A stretch of DNA of 36,337 nucleotides from NCBI RefSeq assembly GCF_001552175.1, contig NZ_BCQR01000129.1:1-36337 (forward strand), read 5' to 3'. The notes beneath the pieces were generated by a model. That model was not told the origin of the DNA. It ran no database searches and saw only the letters and a program-made list of their open reading frames with translations. Each line of letters begins with the position of its first letter. Position 1 is the stretch's first letter. This DNA is from Actinomadura kijaniata NBRC 14229. Lineage in GTDB: Bacteria; Actinomycetota; Actinomycetes; Streptosporangiales; Streptosporangiaceae. Positions 14,483 through 22,736 of the stretch are shown piece after piece. The position numbers were made by a program, and so were the translations under genes.

Positions 14483-14797
14483 CTACGGCAGCCCGCGATA
14501 GGCGAGCCGCACCCCGGCGAACCAGTCGTCGATCCGCATCAGGGCCAGCAACCCGGTGACACGGTGCCCGTAGGCGGGCGCGGAACGCCCGGTCCGGACG
14601 GTGGCGTGATCATCGGATCGCGCGGTCGCCTTGAGGGGTTTCGTTGGTGGTGGTGTCGTGGTGGCCATGAGAGGGGTCAGCAGGACCATGCCCATGACGG
14701 CCATCGCCATCGCGGTACCGGTGATCCACCGGGAGGCCCTCTCGCATCGGGTGGACAGGTCGCGGGGGACGCTGGTGGGACGCCGGCGAGGGCTCAT
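14483..14797 (-). CDS. Small membrane-anchored protein of unknown function
   Basis: A 104-residue protein that I do not recognise. An Arg-rich N terminus (MSPRRRPTSVPRDL) is followed by one hydrophobic segment, WITGTAMAMAVMGMVLLTPLMA, at about residues 26-47. Then comes a Thr/Pro stretch (TTTPPPTKP) and a short polar tail ending LAYRGLP. This suggests a single-pass protein with an outward C-terminal tail, or a signal-peptide-bearing exported peptide without a lipobox. The ATG at 14797 has GGAAGG 7 nt upstream, which supports it as a real gene. It is divergent from the AfsR-like regulator, about 105 bp away, so it could be its target, as small genes beside such regulators often are (inference). 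Confidence 0.55.
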   Translation of the reverse strand: MSPRRRPTSVPRDLSTRCERASRWITGTAMAMAVMGMVLLTPLMATTTPPPTKPLKATARSDDHATVRTGRSAPAYGHRVTGLLALMRIDDWFAGVRLAYRGLP

Positions 14798-14902
14798 GGT
14801 GGTGCCTTCCGTGCGGATGGGCGGTTGACGCCTCCAGGGTCGGCGGGACCGGTCACCTGTCGGTATCGCCTCGGTCACTCACGGTTGTGGGATGGTGGGC
14901 GG

Positions 14903-17716
14903 GTGGGGTTCGTCTTCAACGTCCTGGGACCACTGGAAGTGCTGTCGGACGGGGTGCCGGTGGAGATCACCGCGTCCCGGCACCGCGCGCTGGTGGCGGC
15001 GCTGGTGCTCGACGGCAACCGCGTGGTGCCGGTGGAGTCCCTGATCGGCAGGGTCTGGGGCGACCGGCCGCCGCACGGCGCGCGCAACGCCCTGAAGAAC
15101 TACGTGCTGCGGGTGCGGCGGCGGCTGGGGGAGCCGTCGCCGCTGCTGTCGCACGCCCAGGGCTACCTGATGCGGGTCGATCCCGAGGCGCTGGACCTGG
15201 ACCGCTTCGAGACGCTGGTGGGCCGCGCCGAGGCCGCCGACCGGCCCGCCGAGGCCGCCGACCTGCTCCGCCAGGCCCTGGGGCTGTGGCGCGGCGCGCC
15301 GGTGCCCGAGCTCGGCTCCGAGCCGTTGCGCGAGCAGGTGCAGGCGCGGTGGGCCGAACGCCGCCTGTGCGCGGTGGAGGCGCGCGTCGACGCCGAACTG
15401 GCGTTGGGACGGTACGCCGATGTCCTGGCCGAGCTGCGGGAACTGACCGCCGAACATCCCCTGCGCGAGCGGTTGTGGGGGCGGCTGATGCTGGCGCTAT
15501 ACCGGTCGGGCCGTCCGGGCGAGGCGCTGGAGTGCTACCACCGGGTCGCCGCGCTGCTGGCCGAGGAGCTGGGAGTGGACCCGGGCCCGGAACTGCGGGA
15601 CCTGCACCAGCGGATCCTGGTCACCGACCCCGCCCTGGGGGCGGGCGAACGCCTGGACAGGCCGCGGGTGGCGGGGAACCTGCCGGCCGAGACCACCTCG
15701 TTCGTGGGGCGCGGGCCGGAGCTGCGGCAGGCGGCGCACCTGCTGGGCCAGGCCCGCCTGGTGACCATGACGGGCGCGGGCGGGGCGGGCAAGACCCGGC
15801 TGGCGCTGCGGGCCGCGGCGCGGGCCGCGCCGGCGTTCCCCGACGGCGCGTGGTGGGCCGACCTGAGCGCGCTCACCGAACCGGGACTGCTGGCGCTGGC
15901 GGTGGCCGAGGCGCTGGGCATCCGCGACCAGTCGGCACGGGGCTGGACGCGGGTGCTGGCGGACCATCTGCGCGACCGTCGGCTGCTGCTGGTCCTGGAC
16001 AACTGCGAGCATCTGGTGCCGGAGGTCACCGCGCTGGTCACCGCCCTGCTCCCGGCCGCCGGCGGCCTGGTGGTGCTGGCCACCAGCCGGCACCGCCTGG
16101 GGCTGGCCGACGAGCACGTCCTGCCGGTGCCCGCCCTGACCGAGGCCGAGGCGGTGGAGCTGTTCGCGCAGCGCGGCCGGGCCTCGGCGCCCGATTTCCG
16201 GGTCGGCCCGCGCAACCGGGACGCCGTCGACCGGCTGTGCCGCCGGCTCGACCGGATCCCGCTGGCCATCGAGCTGGCCGCCGTCCGGATGGACACGCTG
16301 TCGGTCACGCAGATCAGCGACCGGCTCGACGACCGCTTCGAGCTGCTGTCGGACGGCGGCGACCCCCGCCGGACCCTGCGCGGCGTGCTGGAGTGGAGCC
16401 ACGGACTGTGCACCCGCCCGGAACAGGCGCTGTGGGCGCGGCTGTCGGTGTTCGCCGGAGGCTTCGACCTGGCGGCGGCCGAAGCGGTGTGCGCCGACCC
16501 CACCGATGCCACCGATGCCACCGACCCCGCCGGCCCCGCCGATGCCACCGGCCGGCACCGGGTGCTCGACCTGCTGAGCGGCCTGGTCCGCAAGTCCCTG
16601 CTGACCGCCGACACCGGGGCCGACCCGGCGCGGTACCGGATGCTGGAGACCGTCCGCCAGTACGGGCACGAGCGGCTGCGCCGGATCGGGCGGGAGACCG
16701 CGCTGCGCGTCCGGCACCGCGACCACTTCCTGGAGGTCGCCGCGCGGGCCGCGGCGCAGTGGTGCGGGCCGCGTGACCACCAGTGGCTCTCGCTGCTGCT
16801 CCAGGACCTGCCGAACCTGCGCGCGGCCATGGAGTTCTCCCTCGCCGAACCCGGCCACGCGCCGTTCGGGCTGCGGCTGGCGGTGGACCTGAGCCGCGCG
16901 CAGCTGTGGCTGTTCGGCGCCACCCCGGCCGAGGGGCGCCGCTGGCTGGAGGGCGCGTTGGCCGCCCAGCCCGGTCCGCCGTGCCCGGTGCGGGCGAGGG
17001 CGGCGGCGTTCGTCACCTGGCTGGCGCTGTGCCAGGGCGACCGGGACGGCGCCGACGCCGCCCTGGCGGCCTGCCGGGGCCTGGACGACGGGTCCCCCGG
17101 GTCCTCGGCCGCCAGGGCGGTGGCCGAGGGCGCGCACACCCTGCTGGCCCTGGGAGACCCCCGCTCGATCGCCCTGCTGGCCGACGCGCGCGGCCACTTC
17201 CGCCGCGCGGGTCAGATGGGGGAGCAGCACTGGGCCACCCTGCTGTGGACCATGGCCGCCGCGTTCCTCGGCGACCGGGACCGCGCCCTGCACGCCGCCC
17301 GGGAGTACCTCGCCGAGGCCGACCACCACGGCGGGCGCTGGACGCGCTCGTGGGCGCGGTGGGGGATGGGACTGGCCCAGATGCGCCACGGCGACCGCGA
17401 CCTCGCCACCCGGCTGATCCAGGAGGCGATAGCCGGGCAGCGCGAGCTGGACGACACCTGGTCGCCCACCTGGGGCGTGGAGCTCCTCGCCTGGAACCTC
17501 TGCCTGACCGGCGAGGCCGAACGCGCCGCGCTCCTGCTCGGCGCCGCCCACCGGCTGCGGCGGTCGCTGGGCGTCACCCTCTACGGGCCGTTCCTGAAAG
17601 CCCACGACGACACCGTGCGGCACCTGCGCCAGGCGCTGGGCGAGGCCGCCTACTCCGACGCCCACCGGCGAGGAGCCACCGCGTCGGACCCGCTGGAGCT
17701 GGCGTTGGGGAGCTGA
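14903..17716 (+). CDS. AfsR/SARP-type BTAD and NB-ARC transcriptional regulator
   Basis: A 937-residue multidomain regulator. Residues 1-75 are an OmpR-like winged helix (FNVLGPLEVLSDGVPVEI, then ALVAALVLDGNRVVPVESLIGRVWG and NALKNYVLRVRRRLG). The bacterial transcriptional activation domain follows to about 235, with HPLRERLWGRLMLALYRSGRPGEAL. The NB-ARC ATPase has Walker A GAGGAGKT (291-298) and Walker B LLLVLDNCEH (D366), plus RIPLAIELAA. The C-terminal third is TPR-like. Such proteins activate secondary-metabolite or stress genes in an ATP-gated manner. The GTG at 14903 is chosen because the winged helix begins directly after it; the frame is open upstream to 14444 but that part lacks family similarity. 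A Asp/Ala/Thr-rich linker near residues 532-550 comes from a short tandem repeat. No biosynthetic cluster surrounds it. Confidence 0.92.
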   Translation: MGFVFNVLGPLEVLSDGVPVEITASRHRALVAALVLDGNRVVPVESLIGRVWGDRPPHGARNALKNYVLRVRRRLGEPSPLLSHAQGYLMRVDPEALDLDRFETLVGRAEAADRPAEAADLLRQALGLWRGAPVPELGSEPLREQVQARWAERRLCAVEARVDAELALGRYADVLAELRELTAEHPLRERLWGRLMLALYRSGRPGEALECYHRVAALLAEELGVDPGPELRDLHQRILVTDPALGAGERLDRPRVAGNLPAETTSFVGRGPELRQAAHLLGQARLVTMTGAGGAGKTRLALRAAARAAPAFPDGAWWADLSALTEPGLLALAVAEALGIRDQSARGWTRVLADHLRDRRLLLVLDNCEHLVPEVTALVTALLPAAGGLVVLATSRHRLGLADEHVLPVPALTEAEAVELFAQRGRASAPDFRVGPRNRDAVDRLCRRLDRIPLAIELAAVRMDTLSVTQISDRLDDRFELLSDGGDPRRTLRGVLEWSHGLCTRPEQALWARLSVFAGGFDLAAAEAVCADPTDATDATDPAGPADATGRHRVLDLLSGLVRKSLLTADTGADPARYRMLETVRQYGHERLRRIGRETALRVRHRDHFLEVAARAAAQWCGPRDHQWLSLLLQDLPNLRAAMEFSLAEPGHAPFGLRLAVDLSRAQLWLFGATPAEGRRWLEGALAAQPGPPCPVRARAAAFVTWLALCQGDRDGADAALAACRGLDDGSPGSSAARAVAEGAHTLLALGDPRSIALLADARGHFRRAGQMGEQHWATLLWTMAAAFLGDRDRALHAAREYLAEADHHGGRWTRSWARWGMGLAQMRHGDRDLATRLIQEAIAGQRELDDTWSPTWGVELLAWNLCLTGEAERAALLLGAAHRLRRSLGVTLYGPFLKAHDDTVRHLRQALGEAAYSDAHRRGATASDPLELALGS
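16496..16560 (+). repeat. Short in-frame tandem repeat in the AfsR-like gene
   Basis: Repeats of a 9-bp ACCGATGCC-like unit encode a T-D-A-T-D-A-T-D type linker. It lies between the NB-ARC helical part and the TPR region and is likely to vary in length between strains. Confidence 0.6.
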
Positions 17717-17745
17717 GGTCGGGGAGCTGAGCGCGGCGGATCCGC
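17707..17745. terminator. Duplicated stop region and palindrome between convergent genes
   Basis: GGGGAGCTGAG occurs twice 14 bp apart (17707-17717 and 17721-17731), the first copy supplying the regulator's stop codon. A GCGGATCCGC palindrome follows immediately. It may act as a bidirectional terminator for the convergent genes, with weak support. Confidence 0.3.
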
Positions 17746-17750
17746 GGGGC

Positions 17751-20453
17751 TCACTCGCCGTGCCGCTCCCGCTGGGCCCGCCACCAGTCGGCGGCGCGGG
17801 CGATGTCGGGGCCGGAGGTCCACAGGTCGGCGGGGTCGTCGGGCATCAGGCGTTCGCGGAACCGCCCGAGGTGGCCCGAGCGGCGGCCGCCGACACTGAG
17901 ATGCCTCCACTCCAGCGTGCCCGACGTCTCCCTCTCGTGCCGCGTGGCGTCGAGCAGCTCGACGACGTCGGTGGGCAGGCCCGGCTCGTCCGGCGGAAGC
18001 TTCAGCGCCGACCGGACGGAGCCGTGCTCGTCGCCGTACAGGATCCCCACGGCGTTGGCGGTGGTGATGCCGGCCCGCTCGGCCAGTTCCCGCGCGGTCC
18101 CGGCGTCGGCGGGCGGGGGGCCGTTCTCGGCCCGCAGCCGCTCCAGGCGGCGCAGGAAGTCCGGGCTGAACCGGCTCTGGGGAACGGTGGCGACAGGGGG
18201 CGCGCGGTCCGGGAGCCGGGCCGGGCGGAAGCGGCCGTCCGGTGAGAACTCGACGGCCACGAACAGGTCCCGCCACAGGCTCCGGTCGCTCACCGTCATC
18301 AGCGCGCCGTCGGGGGTCCGCCACAACTGGAGGTGGGAGTGGTCGGGCCCGCCGAACGGCCGGTCGAACCAGAGCACCCGCCAGCGTCCGCTGCCGTCGC
18401 CCAGCGGGGTGTTCGCGCGGGCCCGCAGAGCGTCCAGGGTCCACTCCCGGTGCGGGGTCCACGGCCACAGCCAGGACAGCGCGAGGCCGATCACGTCCTC
18501 GGCCCCCTCGCCGATCGTTTCGGTCGCGTCGATCCGGTCGAACGTGCGCAGGAGCACCGGCTCCGGCGGCTCCGGGCCGTCCGCCGCGGCCTCAAGGAGA
18601 TGTTCGCAGACCAGCCGGAGTGTCACCATCGGCCGCAGGTGGCGTGTCGGCAGGTCGGGGGCGGTCTCCAGGAGCGGGAACAGCGGCGGGCGGGGCGCCG
18701 CCCCCTCCCCGGTCAGCAGCCGGTGCTCGGTGAACAGGCAGCGCACCGCGCGTTCCAGGCGCTCGGCCACCGCGTGGGCCAGTTCGGGCGCGGTGATCCG
18801 GGGCACCAGCTCCTCGACGAACCCTCCGCGCCGGATGGACCGCACGCCGGACCTGGGTAGCACGGGCGCCATCAGGCGCCGGACCTCCTCCCGGTCCAGC
18901 GACCGCAGCCAGGCCGAACCGGCCGGGTCCACGGCGTCCCGCGCGTCCCACGCGGCGGGCGGGGGGACCTCCGCCTGCCGCGGGGTGAAGGCCGTGGTGA
19001 GGATCTCGGCGCCGTCCGGCGCGGTCACGGTGATCACGCCGTCGCGGAGCCGCACGGTGTTCCGCTCGGTGGCGCCGGGGAAGGTGACCCGCCCGGTGCC
19101 CGGCGCCTCGGGGCGGGCCGTGCGGGAGCCGGGCTCCAGCGTCAGCACGTCGCCTGCCGGCCCCTCCACCAGGAACGTCTGCCAGCGGCCGCCGGGACGC
19201 TGGCGTGACACGTACCAGGACGTGCCGTCGTACCAGGGCATCAGATCGGCCGGGCAGGAACCGAGGGGGAGCTTCCAGGCGCCGCCCCGCCCGTCCGACG
19301 CCACGGCCTCGCCGTCGTCCCGGACGGTCACGTACGCGCGGTGCTGCAAGATGGACCGGGTGCCGCTCCTCCATCCGGAGCTGTACGCCGGCAGCACCGC
19401 CCGGATGCCGATCTCCTCCGGGATGCCGGTGCGCAGTTCCGCCAGCAGCGTGTCCACGGGGTCGCCGATGCTCAGCCCGCTCAGGAATCCCGGATTGCGC
19501 CGGAGGAACGGTGAGCCCTTGTCGGCCAGCCAGGACAGGCCCCGGTCGAGGCGGGACAGGTCGCCGGACTCCAGGTCCGCCCGCAGGGTCGCGCGCAGCT
19601 CGGCGTCGGGCGCGTCGTACCAGGGGGCGGGCGTGGGCGGGACCGCCGCCGGGTCGGTGCCGGACGGCGGCTCGCCGGTGCGCGGGAACAGGTGCTGCTC
19701 GCCCTGGTCGGCGAGGCGGAGCAGCGTGGCGGCCGGGCAGCGGCGGCCGGTGGTGGCGAACCACTCCGGCGGGAGGCGGGCCCCGGCTCCCGCGTCGGCG
19801 AGGATCTCCAGCCACCGGTGCCGGGTCTCGTCCGCGGGCGGGTCGGGCTCGGCCGCGACCAGCAGGTCCAGCAGCCCGCCGTCCCGGGCCGCGACGGCGG
19901 CCAGCGCGGGCGCGGCGGCCGCCCAGATCGTCGGCGGGGCGCCGGGCAGCAGACCGTCGCGCAGCAGGCGGGTGGCGAGGAACCGGTCCTCGTCGTCCTT
20001 CGCGAGCCCGGCCGCGGCGGCCAGCCTCCGCAGGTCGGGGAAGACGCGGGCGTAGGGGATCAGACCGGCGGCGAAACCCGCGCAGACCACCGCGCGGAAG
20101 CGGGCGTGCGCCTCGCCGGGCGGGAAGTGCGCGCTCAGGGCGCCGGCGTGGTCGCGCAGCACGGTCGGGGCGACCACCCCCGCCGGGACGAGTTCGAGCA
20201 GCACGCCGTGCAGGCGCTCGACGTCGGAGGCCCCCTCCTCCTTCCCGGTCTTCCGCGCCTGGGTGAACGCCCACGTCGCGACCTCGGCGGAGCCCTCGGT
20301 GGAGACCTCGGCGAGCGCACGGCAGGCCTGTTCGTAGAAGGCGATCCGTTCCGCGGGCGGTAGCGGGGACGCCAGCTTCCGCAGGCCGGACCTGAGCTTG
20401 CGAGGATGGTCGGTGGAGGCTCCGGCGACCAGGGCTGCCAGTTCGGGGGTCAC
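17751..20453 (-). CDS. Large 900-residue protein of unknown function
   Basis: I do not recognise this protein. The N-terminal quarter is helical and Ala/Leu-rich with an HPRKLRSGLRKLASPLPPAERIAFYEQACRALAEV start, resembling armadillo/TPR-like helical repeats. The middle, roughly residues 360-500, is beta-rich with aromatic/Asp-Gly turns such as GTSWYVSRQRPGGRWQTFLVEG. The last third mixes helices with LQLWRTPDGALMTVSDRSLWRDLF and ends in DWWRAQRERHGE. A segment near 790 (ARELAERAGITTANAVGILYGDE) could be a small helix-turn-helix-like unit. There is no signal peptide or membrane segment. The GTG at 20453 is the most likely start but has no clear ribosome site. Such lone large proteins are common in actinomycetes. 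It is divergent from the VOC/ECF42 unit and convergent with the AfsR-like gene. Confidence 0.85.
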   Translation of the reverse strand: MTPELAALVAGASTDHPRKLRSGLRKLASPLPPAERIAFYEQACRALAEVSTEGSAEVATWAFTQARKTGKEEGASDVERLHGVLLELVPAGVVAPTVLRDHAGALSAHFPPGEAHARFRAVVCAGFAAGLIPYARVFPDLRRLAAAAGLAKDDEDRFLATRLLRDGLLPGAPPTIWAAAAPALAAVAARDGGLLDLLVAAEPDPPADETRHRWLEILADAGAGARLPPEWFATTGRRCPAATLLRLADQGEQHLFPRTGEPPSGTDPAAVPPTPAPWYDAPDAELRATLRADLESGDLSRLDRGLSWLADKGSPFLRRNPGFLSGLSIGDPVDTLLAELRTGIPEEIGIRAVLPAYSSGWRSGTRSILQHRAYVTVRDDGEAVASDGRGGAWKLPLGSCPADLMPWYDGTSWYVSRQRPGGRWQTFLVEGPAGDVLTLEPGSRTARPEAPGTGRVTFPGATERNTVRLRDGVITVTAPDGAEILTTAFTPRQAEVPPPAAWDARDAVDPAGSAWLRSLDREEVRRLMAPVLPRSGVRSIRRGGFVEELVPRITAPELAHAVAERLERAVRCLFTEHRLLTGEGAAPRPPLFPLLETAPDLPTRHLRPMVTLRLVCEHLLEAAADGPEPPEPVLLRTFDRIDATETIGEGAEDVIGLALSWLWPWTPHREWTLDALRARANTPLGDGSGRWRVLWFDRPFGGPDHSHLQLWRTPDGALMTVSDRSLWRDLFVAVEFSPDGRFRPARLPDRAPPVATVPQSRFSPDFLRRLERLRAENGPPPADAGTARELAERAGITTANAVGILYGDEHGSVRSALKLPPDEPGLPTDVVELLDATRHERETSGTLEWRHLSVGGRRSGHLGRFRERLMPDDPADLWTSGPDIARAADWWRAQRERHGE

Positions 20454-20523
20454 GATGATCGATTATGTCGGCTCCGGGCGGCGGGCGGCGAAGCGCCACC
20501 GTCCCGCGATTTTTCCGCGACGC

Positions 20524-20551
20524 TGTCGAACCGGGCGGTGGGCCGTTCGTC
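20524..20551 (+). promoter_or_regulatory. ECF42-type sigma promoter (TGTCGA-N18-CGTC)
   Basis: TGTCGA at 20524-20529 and CGTC at 20548-20551 are separated by 18 bp. As I recall it, the ECF42-group consensus is TGTCGA at -35 and CG(A/T)C at -10. The match lies about 45 bp before the VOC gene, the first gene of the unit that ends in the ECF42 sigma gene, so positive autoregulation is expected. Confidence 0.75.
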
Positions 20552-20554
20552 TAG

Positions 20555-20575
20555 GGGGTGAATCCGGCTCACCCC
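20555..20575 (+). promoter_or_regulatory. 5' UTR hairpin before the VOC gene
   Basis: GGGGTGA-N7-TCACCCC is a perfect 7-bp inverted repeat directly downstream of the ECF42-type -10 element and just before the AGGAG ribosome site (20584-20588). It could be an operator or a leader stem-loop. Confidence 0.4.
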
Positions 20576-20595
20576 ACGATCTCCAGGAGCAGACG

Positions 20596-21060
20596 ATGAG
20601 CTCGTCCCCGAACCCCGAACCCGCGGTCTCCGAGCGGGCGTTCACGCCGGTGCTGAACACGATCGACATCGTCGTGTCGGACCTGCGGGCCGCGATCGCC
20701 TTCTACGCCCGCCTGGGCCTGGACTTCCGCGTCGATCCCACCTATCCCGACCACGCCGGCTGCGACCTGCCCGGCGGGCTGCACCTGATGCTGGACACCG
20801 AGAAGTTCCGGGCCTCGGTCCACCAGGAGGCGGGCTGGGACCGCCCGACCGGCGACCCGCGCACGTTCCTGGCCTTCCAGCTGCCCGCCCCCGAGGCGGT
20901 CGACGCCGCCTACGCCGACCTCACCGGCGCCGGGCACCGCGGGGTCCAGCCGCCGTGGGACGCCTTCTGGGGCATGCGGTACGCCACCGTGGCCGACCCC
21001 GACGGCAACGGCGTCGACCTGTACTGCCCCCTGCCCGCCGACCCGAACGACGCCCGGTAA
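20596..21060 (+). CDS. VOC (glyoxalase/bleomycin-resistance fold) protein
   Basis: A 154-residue vicinal-oxygen-chelate protein. NTIDIVVSDLRAAIAFYARLGLDF (about 21-44) is the first beta-alpha-beta repeat and TVADPDGNGVDLYCP near the C terminus is the classic end of the second. Whether it binds metal is unclear: a His at the usual first position (N-terminal H) is replaced by Asn/Thr, while E-type ligands are not obvious. The ATG at 20596 has AGGAG 6 nt upstream. It is the first gene of a rightward unit with the DGPF protein (37-bp gap) and the ECF42 sigma factor. VOC proteins accompany DGPF/ECF42 modules in many bacteria, but the shared function is unknown. Confidence 0.88.
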   Translation: MSSSPNPEPAVSERAFTPVLNTIDIVVSDLRAAIAFYARLGLDFRVDPTYPDHAGCDLPGGLHLMLDTEKFRASVHQEAGWDRPTGDPRTFLAFQLPAPEAVDAAYADLTGAGHRGVQPPWDAFWGMRYATVADPDGNGVDLYCPLPADPNDAR

Positions 21061-21097
21061 CCGACCGGTCCCGCTTCCACACAGAGGAGGAGACGCG

Positions 21098-21436
21098 TTG
21101 AAATACGTGCTGATGTTCGCCGAGACCGAGGAGTTCGCCCAGCGCCTGGCCGCGATGAGCGAGAGCGAACGCCAGGAGGAGTTCGCGCGGGTCGGCGAGT
21201 GGTTCGCCGAGCACGCCGCCCACATCACCCACCACACCCGCCTGCAGCCTCACCACACCGCCACCACCGTCCGTCTCACCGGCGACCAGGCGGTGGTGAC
21301 CGACGGGCCGTTCGTGGAGGGCAAGGAGGTGGTGTCCGGCTTCGCCGAGCTCGACGTGGCCGACCTGGACCAGGCGCTGGCCATCGCCGCCGCGTGGCCC
21401 GGCTGCCCGGTCGTCGAGATCCGCCCGCTGGTCTGA
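21098..21436 (+). CDS. DGPF/YciI-like protein of the ECF42 module
   Basis: A 112-residue YCII-superfamily protein with a dimeric ferredoxin-like fold. It begins KYVLMFAETEEF and contains VVTDGPFVEGKEVVSGFAELDVADLDQALAIAAAWPG (about 69-105). The D-G-P-F tetrapeptide gives the family its name and marks genes paired with ECF42 sigma factors. The start is a TTG at 21098, placed by a strong GAGGAGG ribosome site; no ATG is available before the conserved N terminus. It sits between the VOC and sigma genes, 13 bp before the latter, so all three are probably one transcript. DGPF proteins are thought to be the main targets of ECF42; whether they are enzymes or sensors is not settled. Confidence 0.93.
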   Translation: MKYVLMFAETEEFAQRLAAMSESERQEEFARVGEWFAEHAAHITHHTRLQPHHTATTVRLTGDQAVVTDGPFVEGKEVVSGFAELDVADLDQALAIAAAWPGCPVVEIRPLV

Positions 21437-21449
21437 GGTCCCGCGGCCG

Positions 21450-22679
21450 ATGGACCACGGGCGGGAGCGGGCGCACGGTGAGCTGACCCGCGTGCTGCGC
21501 GAGCACGCGGGGCGGCTCACCGCCTCCCTGGTGCACGTCCTGGGCGACTTCGCCGCCGCCGAGGACGTGGTCGCCGACGCCGTCGAGACCGCCCTGCGCC
21601 GCTGGCCGGTCGACGGCGTCCCCGACCATCCCGACGCCTGGCTGCTGACCGTCGCCCGCCGCCGGGGCCTGGACGTCCTGCGCCGCCGGACGGTCTACCG
21701 CGACAAGCTCGCCCGGCTGGACTGGCCGCCCCGCGGCGACCCCGACGACCGCCTGAGACTGGTCTTCGTCTGCTGCCACCCGGCGCTGCCGCGGGCCGGG
21801 CAGATCGCGCTCACCCTGCGCGCGGTGTGCGGGCTGACCACCGCCCAGATCGCCGCCGCGTTCCTGGTCCCCGAGGCCACCGTGGCCCAGCGCCTCACCC
21901 GCGCCAAACGCAAGATCGCCGAGGCGGGCATCCCCTACCGCGTTCCCTCCGACGCCGAGCTGCCGGACCGCCTGGACCAGGTCCTGGCGGTGGTGTACCT
22001 GCTGTTCAACGAGGGCTACCTGACCAGCGGCGGCGACCGTTCCCAGGCCCGCGACCTGGCCGACGACGCCGAATGGCTGGCCGCCCAGCTGGCCTGGCTG
22101 ATGCCCCGCCGGGCCGAGGTCCTCGGCCTGCTGGCGCTGATCCGCCTGCACCAGGCCCGCGCCGACGCCCGCTTCACCCCCGGCGGCGACCTGGTCCTGC
22201 TGCGCGACCAGGACCGCGGACGCTGGGACCGCGCCGCCATCGCCGAGGCGACCGCCCTCCTGGAACGCGCCGCCGCGCTGCGGTGCCCCGGGCCCTACCA
22301 GCTCCAGGCCGCCATCGTCGCGGTCCACGCCGAGGCCCCCGCCTGGGAGGCCACCGACTGGTTCCAGATCACCGTCCTGTACGACATGCTGCTGGCCCTG
22401 GCGCCCTCCCCGGTCCACCGCCTGAACCGCGCCATCGCCCTCGGCCACACCCCGCCGCCCCACGGGGGACCGGCCGCCGCGCTGGCCGCGCTGGACGCCC
22501 TCACCCCCGCCGACCGGCGGGCCCTGGAGCGCTACCCCCTGCTGCACGCCACGCGCGCCGAACTCCTCCGCGCCCTGGACCGGCCCCGGGCCGCCCGCGC
22601 CGCCGACCGGCGCGCCCTGGAACTGGCGACCAACCCCGCCCAGCAGGCCCTGCTCCGCCAACGCCTGACCTGGGATTGA
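21450..22679 (+). CDS. ECF42-group RNA polymerase sigma factor with C-terminal TPR-like extension
   Basis: A 409-residue extracytoplasmic-function sigma factor. Sigma-2 is ASLVHVLGDFAAAEDVVADAVETALRRWP with HPDAWLLTVARRRGLDVLRRR (about 25-80). Sigma-4 is LTLRAVCGLTTAQIAAAFLVPEATVAQRLTRAKRKI (about 122-157), and LLFNEGYLTSGGD marks the start of the roughly 200-residue C-terminal extension (DUF6596 plus TPR-like helices) characteristic of ECF42. No anti-sigma gene is present, as is usual for the group; the extension is thought to control activity. The ATG at 21450 sits 14 nt after the DGPF stop. With the ECF42-type promoter at 20524 the unit should be self-activating. The inducing signal is unknown. 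Confidence 0.94.
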   Translation: MDHGRERAHGELTRVLREHAGRLTASLVHVLGDFAAAEDVVADAVETALRRWPVDGVPDHPDAWLLTVARRRGLDVLRRRTVYRDKLARLDWPPRGDPDDRLRLVFVCCHPALPRAGQIALTLRAVCGLTTAQIAAAFLVPEATVAQRLTRAKRKIAEAGIPYRVPSDAELPDRLDQVLAVVYLLFNEGYLTSGGDRSQARDLADDAEWLAAQLAWLMPRRAEVLGLLALIRLHQARADARFTPGGDLVLLRDQDRGRWDRAAIAEATALLERAAALRCPGPYQLQAAIVAVHAEAPAWEATDWFQITVLYDMLLALAPSPVHRLNRAIALGHTPPPHGGPAAALAALDALTPADRRALERYPLLHATRAELLRALDRPRAARAADRRALELATNPAQQALLRQRLTWD

Positions 22680-22700
22680 CGGATCACAGAACGGGCATAT

Positions 22701-22736
22701 CATTCCAATATGGCGATTGATTCCGATTGTGGAATG
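22701..22736. promoter_or_regulatory. Dyad at the ArsR gene start
   Basis: CATTCC (22701-22706) and GGAATG (22731-22736) flank an inner CAAT-N6-ATTG dyad (22706-22719). This AT-richer patch overlaps the candidate starts of the ArsR gene, as expected for an autorepressor site of a metal-sensing ArsR protein. Confidence 0.4.

Noticed and set aside
15497..17665. Leftward 722-codon open frame opposite the AfsR-like gene
   Set aside because: It is an antisense artefact: Gln/Val/Gly-rich with no domain, while the rightward frame shows Walker motifs and the winged helix.
17803..20055. Rightward 750-codon Ser/Arg-rich open frame
   Set aside because: Antisense to the 900-residue leftward protein; extreme Arg/Ser/Pro bias and no ribosome site.
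14903..20453. A secondary-metabolite cluster around the AfsR-like regulator
   Set aside because: No synthase, tailoring enzyme set or resistance gene pattern flanks it; neighbours are a small membrane protein and an unrecognised protein.
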